Source: Merdicola sp963557785 (GTDB lineage Bacteria; Bacillota; Clostridia; TANB77; CAG-508). Taken from it: a DNA stretch of 64,000 nt. Under the pieces are notes generated by a model, which worked only from the letters and a program-made list of their open reading frames with translations, made no database searches and was not told the DNA's origin. Every line of letters starts with the position of its first letter. Within the stretch, counting starts at the first letter, position 1. Positions 27,330 to 35,808 of this stretch are shown in pieces. The stretch is taken from positions 124,001 to 188,000 of the forward strand of contig CAUWBF010000001.1 of the NCBI GenBank assembly GCA_963557785.1, in the 5' to 3' direction. The translations under genes and the position numbers were made by a program.

Positions 27330-28106
27330 ATGATAGATTTAGAAAAAGCAAAAGAACAATTTAAAAAATATACAGATAATTATGATAAAGAAAATGGAAG
27401 AGTATCTTTAAAAATTAATCATACATATGGTGTAGTAGCTGCAAGTGAGTATATAGCAAGAGAATTAAAACTTGATGAAGAAAATATAAAGCTTGCTATG
27501 TTAATTGCTTTATTACATGATATAGGAAGATTTGATCAAGCAAAAAAATTTAATAATTTTGAGGATTACAAAACAGAAGATCATGCACAAATTGGTATAG
27601 ATGTCTTATTCAATAATAACTTAATTAGAGAATTTATAGAAAATGATAAGTATGATGATATAATATATAAAGCTATAATAAATCATAATAAATATGAGAT
27701 AGAAGAAAATCTTAATGAGATTGAAGCATTACATGCAAAATTAATTAGAGATGCTGATAAGTTAGATAATTTCAGGGTAAAACAATTTCAAAATTTGGAA
27801 CTTCTTTGTGATGAAAAAGAAGAAAATATTGGAAAAACAAAAATAACAGATAAAATATTTAATGATTTTATGCAACATAAAACAATAATATCTTCTGAGA
27901 GGAAAACTTCTATGGATAATTGGGTTTCATATATAGCTTTTATTTTTGATATTAACTTTATACCAAGTTTTCAGTACATAAAGGAAAAGGACTATATAAT
28001 GGCGCTAGTTAATAGAATAAAATATATAGACAATGATACAATATTAAAAATGGAAGAAATAAAAAATTGTGCATTAAATTATATAAATACAAAATTGAAA
28101 AAATAA
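27330..28106 (+). CDS. HD-domain phosphohydrolase
   Basis: 258 residues, cytoplasmic. The metal-dependent HD pattern is complete: NHTYGVV (first His), LLHDIGRFDQ (HD pair), INHNKYE and IRDADKLDN (last Asp). Such proteins hydrolyse nucleotides or phosphate esters; the substrate cannot be told from sequence. No GGDEF, response-regulator or nucleic-acid-binding domain is attached, so it is a stand-alone HD protein. It precedes the CNNM-type gene by 28 bases. Confidence 0.88.
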   Translation: MIDLEKAKEQFKKYTDNYDKENGRVSLKINHTYGVVAASEYIARELKLDEENIKLAMLIALLHDIGRFDQAKKFNNFEDYKTEDHAQIGIDVLFNNNLIREFIENDKYDDIIYKAIINHNKYEIEENLNEIEALHAKLIRDADKLDNFRVKQFQNLELLCDEKEENIGKTKITDKIFNDFMQHKTIISSERKTSMDNWVSYIAFIFDINFIPSFQYIKEKDYIMALVNRIKYIDNDTILKMEEIKNCALNYINTKLKK

Positions 28107-28134
28107 ATATGATTGGAAGAGTGATAAATAGATT

Positions 28135-29457
28135 ATGCAAATTTTAGTTTTAATATTATTAATATTTGTAAATGCTTTTTTTGCTGCATTAGAAATGGCC
28201 TTTGTTTCTTTAAATGATGCGAAGATAGGTTTAATGGCAAAAGAAGGAAATAAAAAAGCAATTAAAATAGAAAAAATGTTAAAAAAGCCAAGCAGATTTT
28301 TAGCTACAATACAAATAGGAATAACTTTTGCTGGATTTTTATCTAGTGCATTTGCAGCAGATAATTATGTAGAAATAATGGGACCAGCATTATACAATTT
28401 AATGCCATTTTTTAGTTTGAATATTTGGAAAACCATTTCATTAGTTATAATTACATTAATTTTATCTTTCTTTACTTTAATATTTGGAGAGTTAGTTCCA
28501 AAAAGAATTGCTATGAAATATTCAGAAAAAGTAGCATTTATAGGAGTAGGTGCAATTAATTTTATATCTGTAATAACATCACCATTAGTAAGCTTTTTAA
28601 CTCATGTAACAAACTTAGTTTCTAAAATATTTGGTATTGGAGAAAATGAAGAAGAAACAGTTACTGAAGAAGAAATAAGAATGATGATAGATGCAGGGGA
28701 AGAAAAAGGAACAATAAACGACATAGAAAAAGAAATGATAAATAATGTATTTGAATTTAATGACAGAGCAGTATCAGAAATAATGGTTAATAGAACAGAA
28801 GTATTTGCTGTAGATATGAATACAACAATATCAGAGTTAGATAAACTATTATTAAAAGAAGGATATAAATATAGTAGAATTCCTGTATATGATGAAACAA
28901 TAGATAACATACAAGGTGTTATATACATTAAAGATATATTAAAAGAGCATAAGAATGCTAATTCGAAAGTTGGTAAAATACTAAGAGATACATTATTTGT
29001 GCTAGAAACTAAAATGATAGATGAAGTATTTAGGGAAATGCAATCTAAAAAAATTCAAATGGCTATAGTACTAGATGAATATGGTGGAACAGCAGGCATA
29101 ATTACAATGGAAGATGTTCTAGAAGAAATTGTAGGAAATATATATGATGAATATGATGAAGTGGAATTTGAGTATGAACAAATCGATGATAATACTTTTA
29201 AATTTGATGGAACAACACCAGTATATGATGTAAATAAAATTATGAAAATAGATATTCCAGAAGGAGATTATGATACATTATCAGGTTTTATATTAAATCA
29301 AATTGATAGAATACCTGAAGAGGGCGAAATGCCTATAGTTGAAACAGAAGAAGCTGTATTTAAGGTAGAAAAATACGAGAATAGAAAAATTGAATTAGTT
29401 AAAGCTTGTAGAACAAAAAAAGTTGAAACGGAGGAAGAAAAAAGTGAAGAAGATTAA
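28135..29457 (+). CDS. CNNM/CorC-type transporter (hemolysin C family)
   Basis: 440 residues. N-terminal membrane domain (about 1-150, DUF21) with four hydrophobic segments, then a CBS pair (about 205-330, containing MVNRTEVFAVD and AIVLDEYGGTAGIITMEDVLEEIVG) and a C-terminal CorC_HlyC domain (about 345-425). Characterised relatives are Mg/Co exporters or magnesium-resistance proteins; the hemolysin label is historical. It overlaps the next gene by 14 bases. Confidence 0.92.
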   Translation: MQILVLILLIFVNAFFAALEMAFVSLNDAKIGLMAKEGNKKAIKIEKMLKKPSRFLATIQIGITFAGFLSSAFAADNYVEIMGPALYNLMPFFSLNIWKTISLVIITLILSFFTLIFGELVPKRIAMKYSEKVAFIGVGAINFISVITSPLVSFLTHVTNLVSKIFGIGENEEETVTEEEIRMMIDAGEEKGTINDIEKEMINNVFEFNDRAVSEIMVNRTEVFAVDMNTTISELDKLLLKEGYKYSRIPVYDETIDNIQGVIYIKDILKEHKNANSKVGKILRDTLFVLETKMIDEVFREMQSKKIQMAIVLDEYGGTAGIITMEDVLEEIVGNIYDEYDEVEFEYEQIDDNTFKFDGTTPVYDVNKIMKIDIPEGDYDTLSGFILNQIDRIPEEGEMPIVETEEAVFKVEKYENRKIELVKACRTKKVETEEEKSEED

Positions 29458-30352
29458 GGATATAATAGTTAATGCAATAAGAGGATTATGTATGGCTCTT
29501 GCAGATAGCGTTCCAGGTGTATCTGGAGGTACAGTTGCATTTATACTAGGATTTTATGATAAATTTATAGGTTCATTAGATGATATATTTAGAGGTAGTA
29601 TAGATAAAAAGAAGGAAGCACTTATTTTCTTATTAAAGATTGGAATTGGGTGGGTAATTGGATTTTGTATAGCGGCTACAGTATTAGCAAATCTATTTAA
29701 TACTCAAATATATGCTATGAGCTCATTATTTATGGGATTTATAATATTTGCCATTCCAATTGTAATACGTGAAGAAAAAGAACTTTTAAAGAAAAATTAT
29801 AAAAATATAATATTTGTATTAGTAGGAATAGCTGCAGTAGTAGCAATAACTTTATTAAATCCAGCAAATGTAGATATTTCTAATTTAAATATTGGAATAG
29901 CAATATATGTATTTATATCTGCAATGATTGCAATATCTGCTATGGTTTTACCTGGAATATCAGGTTCTACACTTTTATTAATATTTGGATTATATATACC
30001 AATAATGTCAGCTGTAAAAGAATTTTTACATATGAATTTTTCATATTTTCCAATTTTAGTAATATTTGGATTAGGTGTAATTACAGGAGTTCTTATTTTT
30101 GTAGGATTAATAAAGAAATGCTTAAATAATTATAGAGCGCAATCAATATATACAATAATAGGAATGATGGTAGGTTCATTATTTTCAATAGTAAAAGGAC
30201 CGGAAACATTATCTACACCACTACCTGCAATGAACTTTAGTACATTTAGTATTCCATTTTTTATAATTGGTGCAGTTATAATAGTTTTATTACAAATTCT
30301 TAAAAATGTACTAGACAAAAAAGAAATCAAGCAAGAAGAAATAAAAGAATAA
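29444..30352 (+). CDS. popT: DUF368 membrane protein, undecaprenyl phosphate translocase (PopT) family
   Basis: Start chosen at GTG 29444, nine bases after GGAGG (29430-29434); an upstream TTG at 29423 lies before that site. About 302 residues with eight or nine membrane segments. DSVPGVSGGTVAFILGFYD near the N terminus and VLPGISGSTLLLIFGLY mid-protein are the duplicated DUF368 motifs. Members of DUF368 were shown to recycle undecaprenyl phosphate across the membrane for wall polymer synthesis; specificity here is inferred from family. A terminator follows. Confidence 0.9.
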   Translation: MKKIKDIIVNAIRGLCMALADSVPGVSGGTVAFILGFYDKFIGSLDDIFRGSIDKKKEALIFLLKIGIGWVIGFCIAATVLANLFNTQIYAMSSLFMGFIIFAIPIVIREEKELLKKNYKNIIFVLVGIAAVVAITLLNPANVDISNLNIGIAIYVFISAMIAISAMVLPGISGSTLLLIFGLYIPIMSAVKEFLHMNFSYFPILVIFGLGVITGVLIFVGLIKKCLNNYRAQSIYTIIGMMVGSLFSIVKGPETLSTPLPAMNFSTFSIPFFIIGAVIIVLLQILKNVLDKKEIKQEEIKE

Positions 30353-30357
30353 CTCGT

Positions 30358-30388
30358 AAATAGGCACATTTTAAATGTGTCTATTTTG
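30358..30388 (+). terminator. Intrinsic terminator after the DUF368 gene
   Basis: AAATAGGCACATTT pairs with AAATGTGTCTATTT (one wobble), followed by TTTTGATAAG. Fairly strong stem with a short U run. Confidence 0.7.
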
Positions 30389-30417
30389 ATAAGAAAAAGT
30401 TTTAAGAGGGAAAAGAA

Positions 30418-30624
30418 ATGTATTATATATATACATTAAGACATAATGCAAAAAAATTAGAAAAAGTGTGGGAAACTGAAAATAGAGTTTTAGCATCAAA
30501 ATTAGAATACCATATAAAAAAACTATCAAAATTGCAGAAAGAAGAATTAATAAAGAATAGCAATTTGTTACAAGAATTGCTTGGAGAGAAGATAGAAGTA
30601 GATAAATATAAAATATATAAATAA
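30418..30624 (+). CDS. Short GIY-YIG-like protein with missing core
   Basis: 68 residues, ribosome binding site AGAGGG. The start MYYIYTLR matches the first strand of GIY-YIG nucleases (YYVYIL), and KVWETENRVLASKLEYHIKKLSKLQKEELI matches the end of small GIY-YIG proteins (UPF0213/YhbQ-like). The roughly 35-40 residues expected between them, with the second Tyr, catalytic Arg and His, are absent. It is therefore either an in-frame deletion remnant or a reduced non-catalytic protein. Codon use is normal for this genome. Confidence 0.7.
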   Translation: MYYIYTLRHNAKKLEKVWETENRVLASKLEYHIKKLSKLQKEELIKNSNLLQELLGEKIEVDKYKIYK

Positions 30625-30699
30625 TTTGTATATGATTTACAATAAATATAAATTTATGATAATATAGTTTTATAATATATTTTAAGTGGAGATAAATCT

Positions 30700-31143
30700 A
30701 TGAAAGAAAGTTATAGATGTGCATTAGCGGAAGTAGATGAAATACTAAAATTATCTGATGAGGAATCAGTAAATAAAATATCAAAAGAGTTTTTAAAATT
30801 TATAAAAAAGAATAAGTCAAAAGATTATAAAGTAGAAATAGATTCTAATAAATGTTTACAAGAACAGAATCTTTTATATGAAACTAAAGTAATATTAGCA
30901 ACAATATATAGAGATTATTGGGCAACGGAAGAAGAGAGAAAGGAAATTGTATCTAAAACTAATATTAGACTAGAAGAAATAGAAAAAGAAAAAAATAAAG
31001 AGTTTGATTATGGAGATTTATTTAAAAAGAACACACAAGAAATAGAAAATAAAAATTTAGTTATAACAAAGGAAAATGATAATTTTATAAAAAGGACGAT
31101 AGATAAAATTATTGAAAAAATAAGAAGGATATTTAAAAAATAA
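30700..31143 (+). CDS. Small charged protein preceding the amidoligase, unknown function
   Basis: 147 residues, ribosome binding site GTGGAGA. All-helical and highly charged, with Trp at WATEEERKE and a very basic C terminus (RTIDKIIEKIRRIFKK), which might be amphipathic. No signal peptide. The stop overlaps the start of the amidoligase gene (TAATG), so the two are produced together. A role as partner or substrate is inferred only from that coupling. Family not recognised. Confidence 0.75.
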   Translation: MKESYRCALAEVDEILKLSDEESVNKISKEFLKFIKKNKSKDYKVEIDSNKCLQEQNLLYETKVILATIYRDYWATEEERKEIVSKTNIRLEEIEKEKNKEFDYGDLFKKNTQEIENKNLVITKENDNFIKRTIDKIIEKIRRIFKK

Positions 31144-33113
31144 TGGAAAAATTAAATTTATTATTGCAAGAAATTAAAGATTCTTCAAGTATAGAGGAAT
31201 TACAATATAATGTTAAAAGTTTTATAAGCTATGGTAACGAAAACTATGGACTAGATAAAACTCTTGATGTAATGATAGAAAAAATATCAACAGTTACAAG
31301 TTATATGGAGTATTTAATTGATCAAGAGGGAGAAAAAGAAGTTTATAAGGTTTTTGAAGATGCATTTGCTGAGTTACTTATTAATTCCTCAGATTTAGCA
31401 AATGATACAAATATAATTCTTACAAAAGCATCAGTATTTTTAGATGGAACTACATCTAATGTAAATATTCTTAAGAATTTACCAAATGATAAAAGAGAAT
31501 TTTTATATCAAAATATATGTGATGAAGAAAATAGAGATATAAACTATAATTCAATAAAAGAAAGTATACTAATATCTCTTAGTGATGATCAGAAGAAAAT
31601 AGATTATATTAATGAAGTATATATACAAACACAAACATTTGATGATGTATATATGCTAGTTACTATTCTAAAATCATTTGACGAAGATAAAAACAAAATA
31701 GATATGATGAATGTGTTATCTAGTTTAGATTATATTGATAGATTACAAATAATTAAATCTCTTTCAGATGATAAACTTAAAATACAAATACTTCAAGATA
31801 TTAGAGATAATAAAAATACTTTAGGCATAACATCTGAAATTTTGGAAATGGAACCTGAATTTATAATAGAAGTATTAGAAACGGTAGAAGATGACGCATT
31901 AGCAATTAGTTATTTAAAAGAATCTGGATTATATGAATTTTACAATATAAAAAATATAGCAAAAAGTCCAAAGACAATAGAAAACATAATAGAAGAAAAT
32001 AATTTAACAGAAAAAGAAAAGATAAAATTAATAGCAAATAGCGAAGATATAAAAGAAATTTCAAGATTACTAAGAGAAAAAACGAATATAGAAGATGAAT
32101 TATTAGATATAGATTCTGTACCAAGTGCAAGATTAGGATTGCCAGAAAATTTAACATTTGGAATAGAATTAGAAGCAGAAGGACTTATAGCTGATAAAGC
32201 TAAAAGAGTATTTGATTATATAAAAGAAAAAAATCCTAATATAAAAGATTGGATAGTTAAAAAAGATGGATCATTAGAAAATGGGACAGAAATAGTTTCT
32301 CCTATTTTAACAGATAGAAAAGAAACAGTTCATCAAATAGAATATGTGAGTAAAATAATGCAAAATGTTGGATTCCAAGAAACAGATACTTGTGGAGGGC
32401 ATATACATTTTGGAGCAGACTTTTTAGATATAGGAGATGGACAAGGACCAGAAAAAGCTCTAAAGAATTTAAGAATGATTTGGAAAGAGGGAGAAGAACT
32501 ATTCTATAAGATGAGCAACGGAGAAGGAAAAGTAACAAGAAGTGGAGCTTCGATGTATGCTTCAGGAATAGCAGATATTTTAGATGACGAAAATGAGGTA
32601 ATGCAAAGATTACAAGAATCAAGACGTAGAGGTGTAAATTTTTGTAATTTAAAACCAGGTGGAAAAAATACTATAGAATTTAGATTATCCAATGGTACAA
32701 TAGATCCAGAAGAAGTAAAGCAAAATATATATTTATTTGGAAGACTTATGGTTGTTTCAAAAGATATGGCAATATGTCCAGAAAAGTATGAGAAAAAAGT
32801 TATAAACTTAAAAAATAGGGATATATCAGAAGCAGAAAAAGAAGAAGCCTTATTAGATATTTTATTTGAAAATGAATCAGAAAAAGACGTATATAGAAGA
32901 AGATGGAATACTGTGAAGGAAGAACAAATATATGATTCATTTGCACCAAAAACATTAACCTTTAGAAGGGGAGATTTTTCGATAAGAGATGTTGCGAAAT
33001 CATTCTTAAATGAAGTTAAATTAGAGGATATGCAAGAATTTACTAATCATGTTAAAGATACACTAATTGTAACAATTAATAGTAGAAGATATGATGTAAG
33101 AGAAGCACAATAA
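31143..33113 (+). CDS. Amidoligase-family enzyme with N-terminal helical repeats
   Basis: 656 residues. About residues 335-580 form an amidoligase (COOH-NH2 ligase) domain: FGIELE (339-344, metal-binding acids), KKDGSL...GTEIVSP, CGGHIHFG (from 417) and TIEFRLSNGTID (about 510-521). The family makes amide bonds using ATP and is known from peptide-tagging and wall-modifying contexts. The first 270 residues hold five helical repeats of the form ILxSLxDDxxKIxYLxxI (109-125, 142-159, 175-192, 203-220, 244-261), probably a binding surface. Substrate unknown. Coupled to the small charged upstream protein. Confidence 0.88.
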   Translation: MEKLNLLLQEIKDSSSIEELQYNVKSFISYGNENYGLDKTLDVMIEKISTVTSYMEYLIDQEGEKEVYKVFEDAFAELLINSSDLANDTNIILTKASVFLDGTTSNVNILKNLPNDKREFLYQNICDEENRDINYNSIKESILISLSDDQKKIDYINEVYIQTQTFDDVYMLVTILKSFDEDKNKIDMMNVLSSLDYIDRLQIIKSLSDDKLKIQILQDIRDNKNTLGITSEILEMEPEFIIEVLETVEDDALAISYLKESGLYEFYNIKNIAKSPKTIENIIEENNLTEKEKIKLIANSEDIKEISRLLREKTNIEDELLDIDSVPSARLGLPENLTFGIELEAEGLIADKAKRVFDYIKEKNPNIKDWIVKKDGSLENGTEIVSPILTDRKETVHQIEYVSKIMQNVGFQETDTCGGHIHFGADFLDIGDGQGPEKALKNLRMIWKEGEELFYKMSNGEGKVTRSGASMYASGIADILDDENEVMQRLQESRRRGVNFCNLKPGGKNTIEFRLSNGTIDPEEVKQNIYLFGRLMVVSKDMAICPEKYEKKVINLKNRDISEAEKEEALLDILFENESEKDVYRRRWNTVKEEQIYDSFAPKTLTFRRGDFSIRDVAKSFLNEVKLEDMQEFTNHVKDTLIVTINSRRYDVREAQ

Positions 33114-33171
33114 AAAAGTTTTCAATAAAATTTCAATCTTTTATATTTATAATAAAATTAGGTGATATCAT

Positions 33172-33249
33172 ATGAAAGTTTTAATAATTGAAGATGAATT
33201 TAGACAAATATCGAAATACAGATATAGGAATAGTTTTTCAAAGTTATAA
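33172..33249 (+). pseudogene. 5' remnant of a two-component response regulator
   Basis: Begins MKVLIIEDEF, the first strand and acidic pocket of a receiver domain, then runs out of frame and stops after 25 codons. Ribosome binding site AGGTGAT and a TATAAT (33148-33153) upstream look intact, so the start region of a real gene survives. From about base 33190 the sequence belongs to an ABC ATPase in another frame, so a deletion joined the two genes. Confidence 0.8.
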
Positions 33250-33640
33250 TCTATTACCAGGACTTACAGCAATAGAAAATATAATTCTTTCTATGGATAT
33301 CAGTAAAATAAAGGTAAAAAATAAAAAAGAAAAAGCTTTAGAATTAATGAAAAGTGTTGGATTATCAGAAGAACATGCAAATAGAAAAATTTTGAAACTA
33401 TCAGGTGGTGAACAACAAAGAATTGCAATAGCAAGAAGTTTATCATACAATCCTAAAATAATAATAGCAGACGAACCAACTGGAAATTTAGATAAAGACA
33501 CAGAAAGTGAAATTTTAAAAATTTTTGAACATTTAGCTAAAGATGAAAATAAATGCGTAATAATAGTAACGCACTCTCAAAACGTTTGTGACAGAGCAGA
33601 TATTGTATATGAATTAAAAAGTAAAAAAGAGGCAATATAA
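33188..33640 (+). pseudogene. 3' remnant of an ABC transporter ATPase (MacB/BceA type)
   Basis: About 150 codons covering Q-loop (GIVFQSYNLLPGLTAIEN), signature (KLSGGEQQRIAIARSL), Walker B (IIIADEPTGNLD) and H-loop (IIVTHS). The N-terminal third with Walker A is gone, and no ribosome binding site serves this frame, so it cannot be a functional ATPase. The LPGLTAIEN and PTGNLD style is that of MacB/LolD/BceA exporters, often next to a response regulator and kinase for peptide-antibiotic resistance. The permease and kinase are not present. The 3' end is undamaged, suggesting a single recent deletion. Confidence 0.85.
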
Positions 33641-33654
33641 AATATTGCCTCTTT
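33627..33654. terminator. Bidirectional terminator between the ABC remnant and sigK
   Basis: AAGAGGCAATAT pairs with ATATTGCCTCTT; the ABC remnant's stop codon is in the loop. A and T runs flank both sides, so it also serves sigK on the minus strand. Confidence 0.85.
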
Positions 33655-33667
33655 TAAAATTATTTAT

Positions 33668-34366
33668 TCATTTATTTCTTTTGCTAATTTTCCGAATAGC
33701 CTTAGTTTCAATACGTGACACATAACTTCTACTTATTCCCATAGATTTAGCTATTTCATTTTGTGTTTTAGGTTCTTTGCCATTTAATCCAAAACGAAGT
33801 TCAATGATATTTCTTTCACGTTCTTTAAGGACTTCAAAAATTGTATGATAAAGTTTCTTTATTTTAAATTTTAAATCTATTTCATCTTCAACACTTCTAG
33901 CATCATTTTCTAATACTTCTTGAAGAGTAACAACATTGTCATCTTTATCCTTTCCAATAGGATCATTTAGATATACTTCAGACTGTAATTTTTTTGTACT
34001 TCTTAGATACATTAATATTTCGTTATCTATACATCTAGAAACATATGTAGCAAGTCTAACACCTTTAGAATTATCAAAACTATTTATTCCTTTAATGAGA
34101 CCGATGGTACCAATCGAAATTAAATCATCTTGATCTATATTACTATAGGTATATTTTTTACTAATATGAGCTACAAGCCTTAAGTTATGTTCTATTAAAA
34201 TATTTTTTGCTTCATTATCGCCATTCTTAAATTTTTCAAGATAAATAGCTTCTTCTTCCATAGTTAATGGTTCGGGAAAAAGATTGCTACTTTGAATATA
34301 ACCCACTACAAATACAGTAGATTTTAAAAAAGCAAAAAAACCTGAAAGCGAAAGGGCCAAAAACAT
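33668..34366 (-). CDS. sigK: Sporulation sigma factor SigK, intact, with pro-sequence
   Basis: Start chosen at ATG 34366, preceded by GGAGGTG; a TTG at 34381 overlaps that site and is not the start. About 232 residues. The first 20-25 residues are hydrophobic (MFLALSLSGFFAFLKSTVFVVGYI), the membrane-tethering pro-sequence normally removed by SpoIVFB in the mother cell. Sigma region 2 (RLVAHISKKY, DLISIGTIGLIKGINSFD) and region 4 (ERERNIIELRFGLNG, HTH SMGISRSYVSRIE) follow. The gene is uninterrupted: no skin element. It directs late mother-cell transcription of coat and cortex genes. Confidence 0.95.
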   Translation of the reverse strand: MFLALSLSGFFAFLKSTVFVVGYIQSSNLFPEPLTMEEEAIYLEKFKNGDNEAKNILIEHNLRLVAHISKKYTYSNIDQDDLISIGTIGLIKGINSFDNSKGVRLATYVSRCIDNEILMYLRSTKKLQSEVYLNDPIGKDKDDNVVTLQEVLENDARSVEDEIDLKFKIKKLYHTIFEVLKERERNIIELRFGLNGKEPKTQNEIAKSMGISRSYVSRIETKAIRKISKRNK

Positions 34367-34398
34367 TAAATGCACCTCCAAAATTTAAACTATACCAA

Positions 34399-34426
34399 AG
34401 TATATGTTTTAAAAAAATAAAAAGTG
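34399..34426 (-). promoter_or_regulatory. Candidate SigK/SigE-type promoter for sigK
   Basis: On the minus strand, AC is followed after 17 bases by CATATACTT, one mismatch from the SigK -10 CATAnnnTA; CATATACT is also one mismatch from the SigE -10. This fits known autoregulation of sigK, but is pattern-level evidence. From here to about 34600 I see nothing else but AT-rich sequence. Confidence 0.4.
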
Positions 34427-34602
34427 CATGACCGAAAATAAAAAAGATATGGACAAAATTGCCCATATATAAAAATAATTATAACACAAAAATGAATAAA
34501 AAACAATTAATGAATAATAATAGATTTTATATAATAATTTATGAAAAATAGAGATAATAATTTGTTATTACTTTAAATCAAGTTAAACGAAAAATTTAAA
34601 AC

Positions 34603-34631
34603 TTGAAATCTAAAAATCTATATGTTAATAT
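34603..34631 (+). promoter_or_regulatory. Promoter for the 6S RNA gene
   Basis: TTGAAA (34603-34608), 17-base spacer, TAATAT (34626-34631), placing transcription start just before the 6S RNA body. Confidence 0.6.
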
Positions 34632-34639
34632 ATAGTTAC

Positions 34640-34848
34640 ATTAAGAATTAAGTAATCAATTTTCCCTGCATAGTGCGTGTAGACAGGAATTTTAGAACCA
34701 ACAAATTTTAATTGGGAGTCCGTCTTTGATTGTGGCGTGTATACTTATATTTATATAAGGAACCCAGGAGCAATCAACAAGACACCCACCTGCAATGGCA
34801 GGCTCTTAAAATTTCTAAACTTCTTACGGCTAAGGCGGGGCTTTATTT
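34640..34848 (+). ncRNA. ssrS: 6S RNA
   Basis: A non-coding stretch with 6S organisation. CCCTGC (34664-34669) pairs with GCGGGG (34835-34840) as outer closing stem. AGGAATTTTAGAACC (about 34684-34699) pairs with GGCTCTTAAAATTTCT (about 34801-34816). The 3' part GACACCCACCTGCAATGGCAGG corresponds to the conserved GACAC..CACCT-hairpin of E. coli 6S RNA. 6S RNA mimics an open promoter and sequesters housekeeping RNA polymerase in stationary phase. Exact ends are estimated; a terminator follows at 34864. Confidence 0.8.
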
Positions 34849-34863
34849 TGTAAATTATTATAG

Positions 34864-34897
34864 AAAGCAGAATTTTATTTTGAAGTTCTGCTTTTTT
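34864..34897 (+). terminator. Intrinsic terminator after 6S RNA
   Basis: AAAGCAGAA pairs with TTCTGCTTT, followed by a run of T, 15-20 bases beyond the 6S body. Confidence 0.85.
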
Positions 34898-34965
34898 GAT
34901 GTTTAAAATTACTTGAGTTAAAATTGATAAGATGTTAAAATAGAAGCGTAAAAAGGAGAAAATAA

Positions 34966-35805
34966 ATGAAAATAAAAGAAGTTTTAAGTAAAGGAATCAC
35001 ACAATTAAAACAAAATAATATAGAAGCTTCTAATTTGAAAGCAAGAATGCTATTAGCTAATATATTAGGAAAACCAAAAGAATATTTTATTACACATGAT
35101 AATGAAGATATAGATGAAACAGAATTTTTTTTACAAATAAAAATGTTAATAAATAAAACTCCAATTCAATATATAATAAATAATCAGGAATTTATGAAAC
35201 TAAATTTTTATGTAGATGAAAATGTCTTAATTCCACAGCCCGATACAGAAATATTGGTTGAAGAAGTAATAAGCCTTTCTGAAGAAAAAGGAAATTTAGA
35301 AATATTAGACTTATGTACAGGTAGTGGCTGTATTGGAATTAGTTTAGCGAAATATATAGAAAAATCTAGAGTAACAGCTATAGATATTAGTAACAAGGCA
35401 ATACAGATAGCAAAACTAAATGCAGAAAAAAATCTTGTACATAAAAATATTAAATTTATAGAATCAGATATGTTTAAAAATATAGAAGAACAATATAAAT
35501 TTGATTTTATAGTATCTAATCCACCATATATAGAAACTAAAGTAATAGAAGAATTAAGTGAAGAAGTAAGAAAAGAACCAAGAATAGCATTGGATGGAGG
35601 AGAAGATGGACTGAATTTTTATAAGGAGATTGCCAATAATGCATATAAATATCTAAAAGAGGATGGATATTTATGTTTAGAAATAGGATATGACCAAAAA
35701 GAAAATGTAATAGAATTATTATACAAAATAGGAGAATATAAGGAGATATATTCTAAAAAAGACTTATCAGGAAATGATAGAATTATAGTAGCAAAGAGGG
35801 TGTAA
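34966..35805 (+). CDS. prmC: Release factor glutamine methyltransferase PrmC
   Basis: Methylates the GGQ glutamine of peptide release factors with SAM. 279 residues: a helical N-terminal domain (about 1-75) and a Rossmann methyltransferase with motif I LDLCTGSGCIGIS and catalytic SNPPYIE (about residue 184-190). It is usually beside prfA; here it is followed three bases later by whiA, and prfA is not in view. Ribosome binding site AAGGAG. Confidence 0.96.
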   Translation: MKIKEVLSKGITQLKQNNIEASNLKARMLLANILGKPKEYFITHDNEDIDETEFFLQIKMLINKTPIQYIINNQEFMKLNFYVDENVLIPQPDTEILVEEVISLSEEKGNLEILDLCTGSGCIGISLAKYIEKSRVTAIDISNKAIQIAKLNAEKNLVHKNIKFIESDMFKNIEEQYKFDFIVSNPPYIETKVIEELSEEVRKEPRIALDGGEDGLNFYKEIANNAYKYLKEDGYLCLEIGYDQKENVIELLYKIGEYKEIYSKKDLSGNDRIIVAKRV

Positions 35806-35808
35806 AAA

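Noticed and set aside
31143..33113. Glutamate-cysteine ligase
   Set aside because: Related fold, but the FGIELE, CGGHIHFG and EFRL pattern and the long helical-repeat N terminus fit the amidoligase family better.
33188..33640. Complete ABC transporter ATPase from an alternative start
   Set aside because: Walker A and the N-terminal third are missing and there is no ribosome binding site for this frame.
34966..35805. DNA adenine methyltransferase because of NPPY
   Set aside because: Neighbouring helical domain, length and motif I are those of PrmC; no target-recognition domain.
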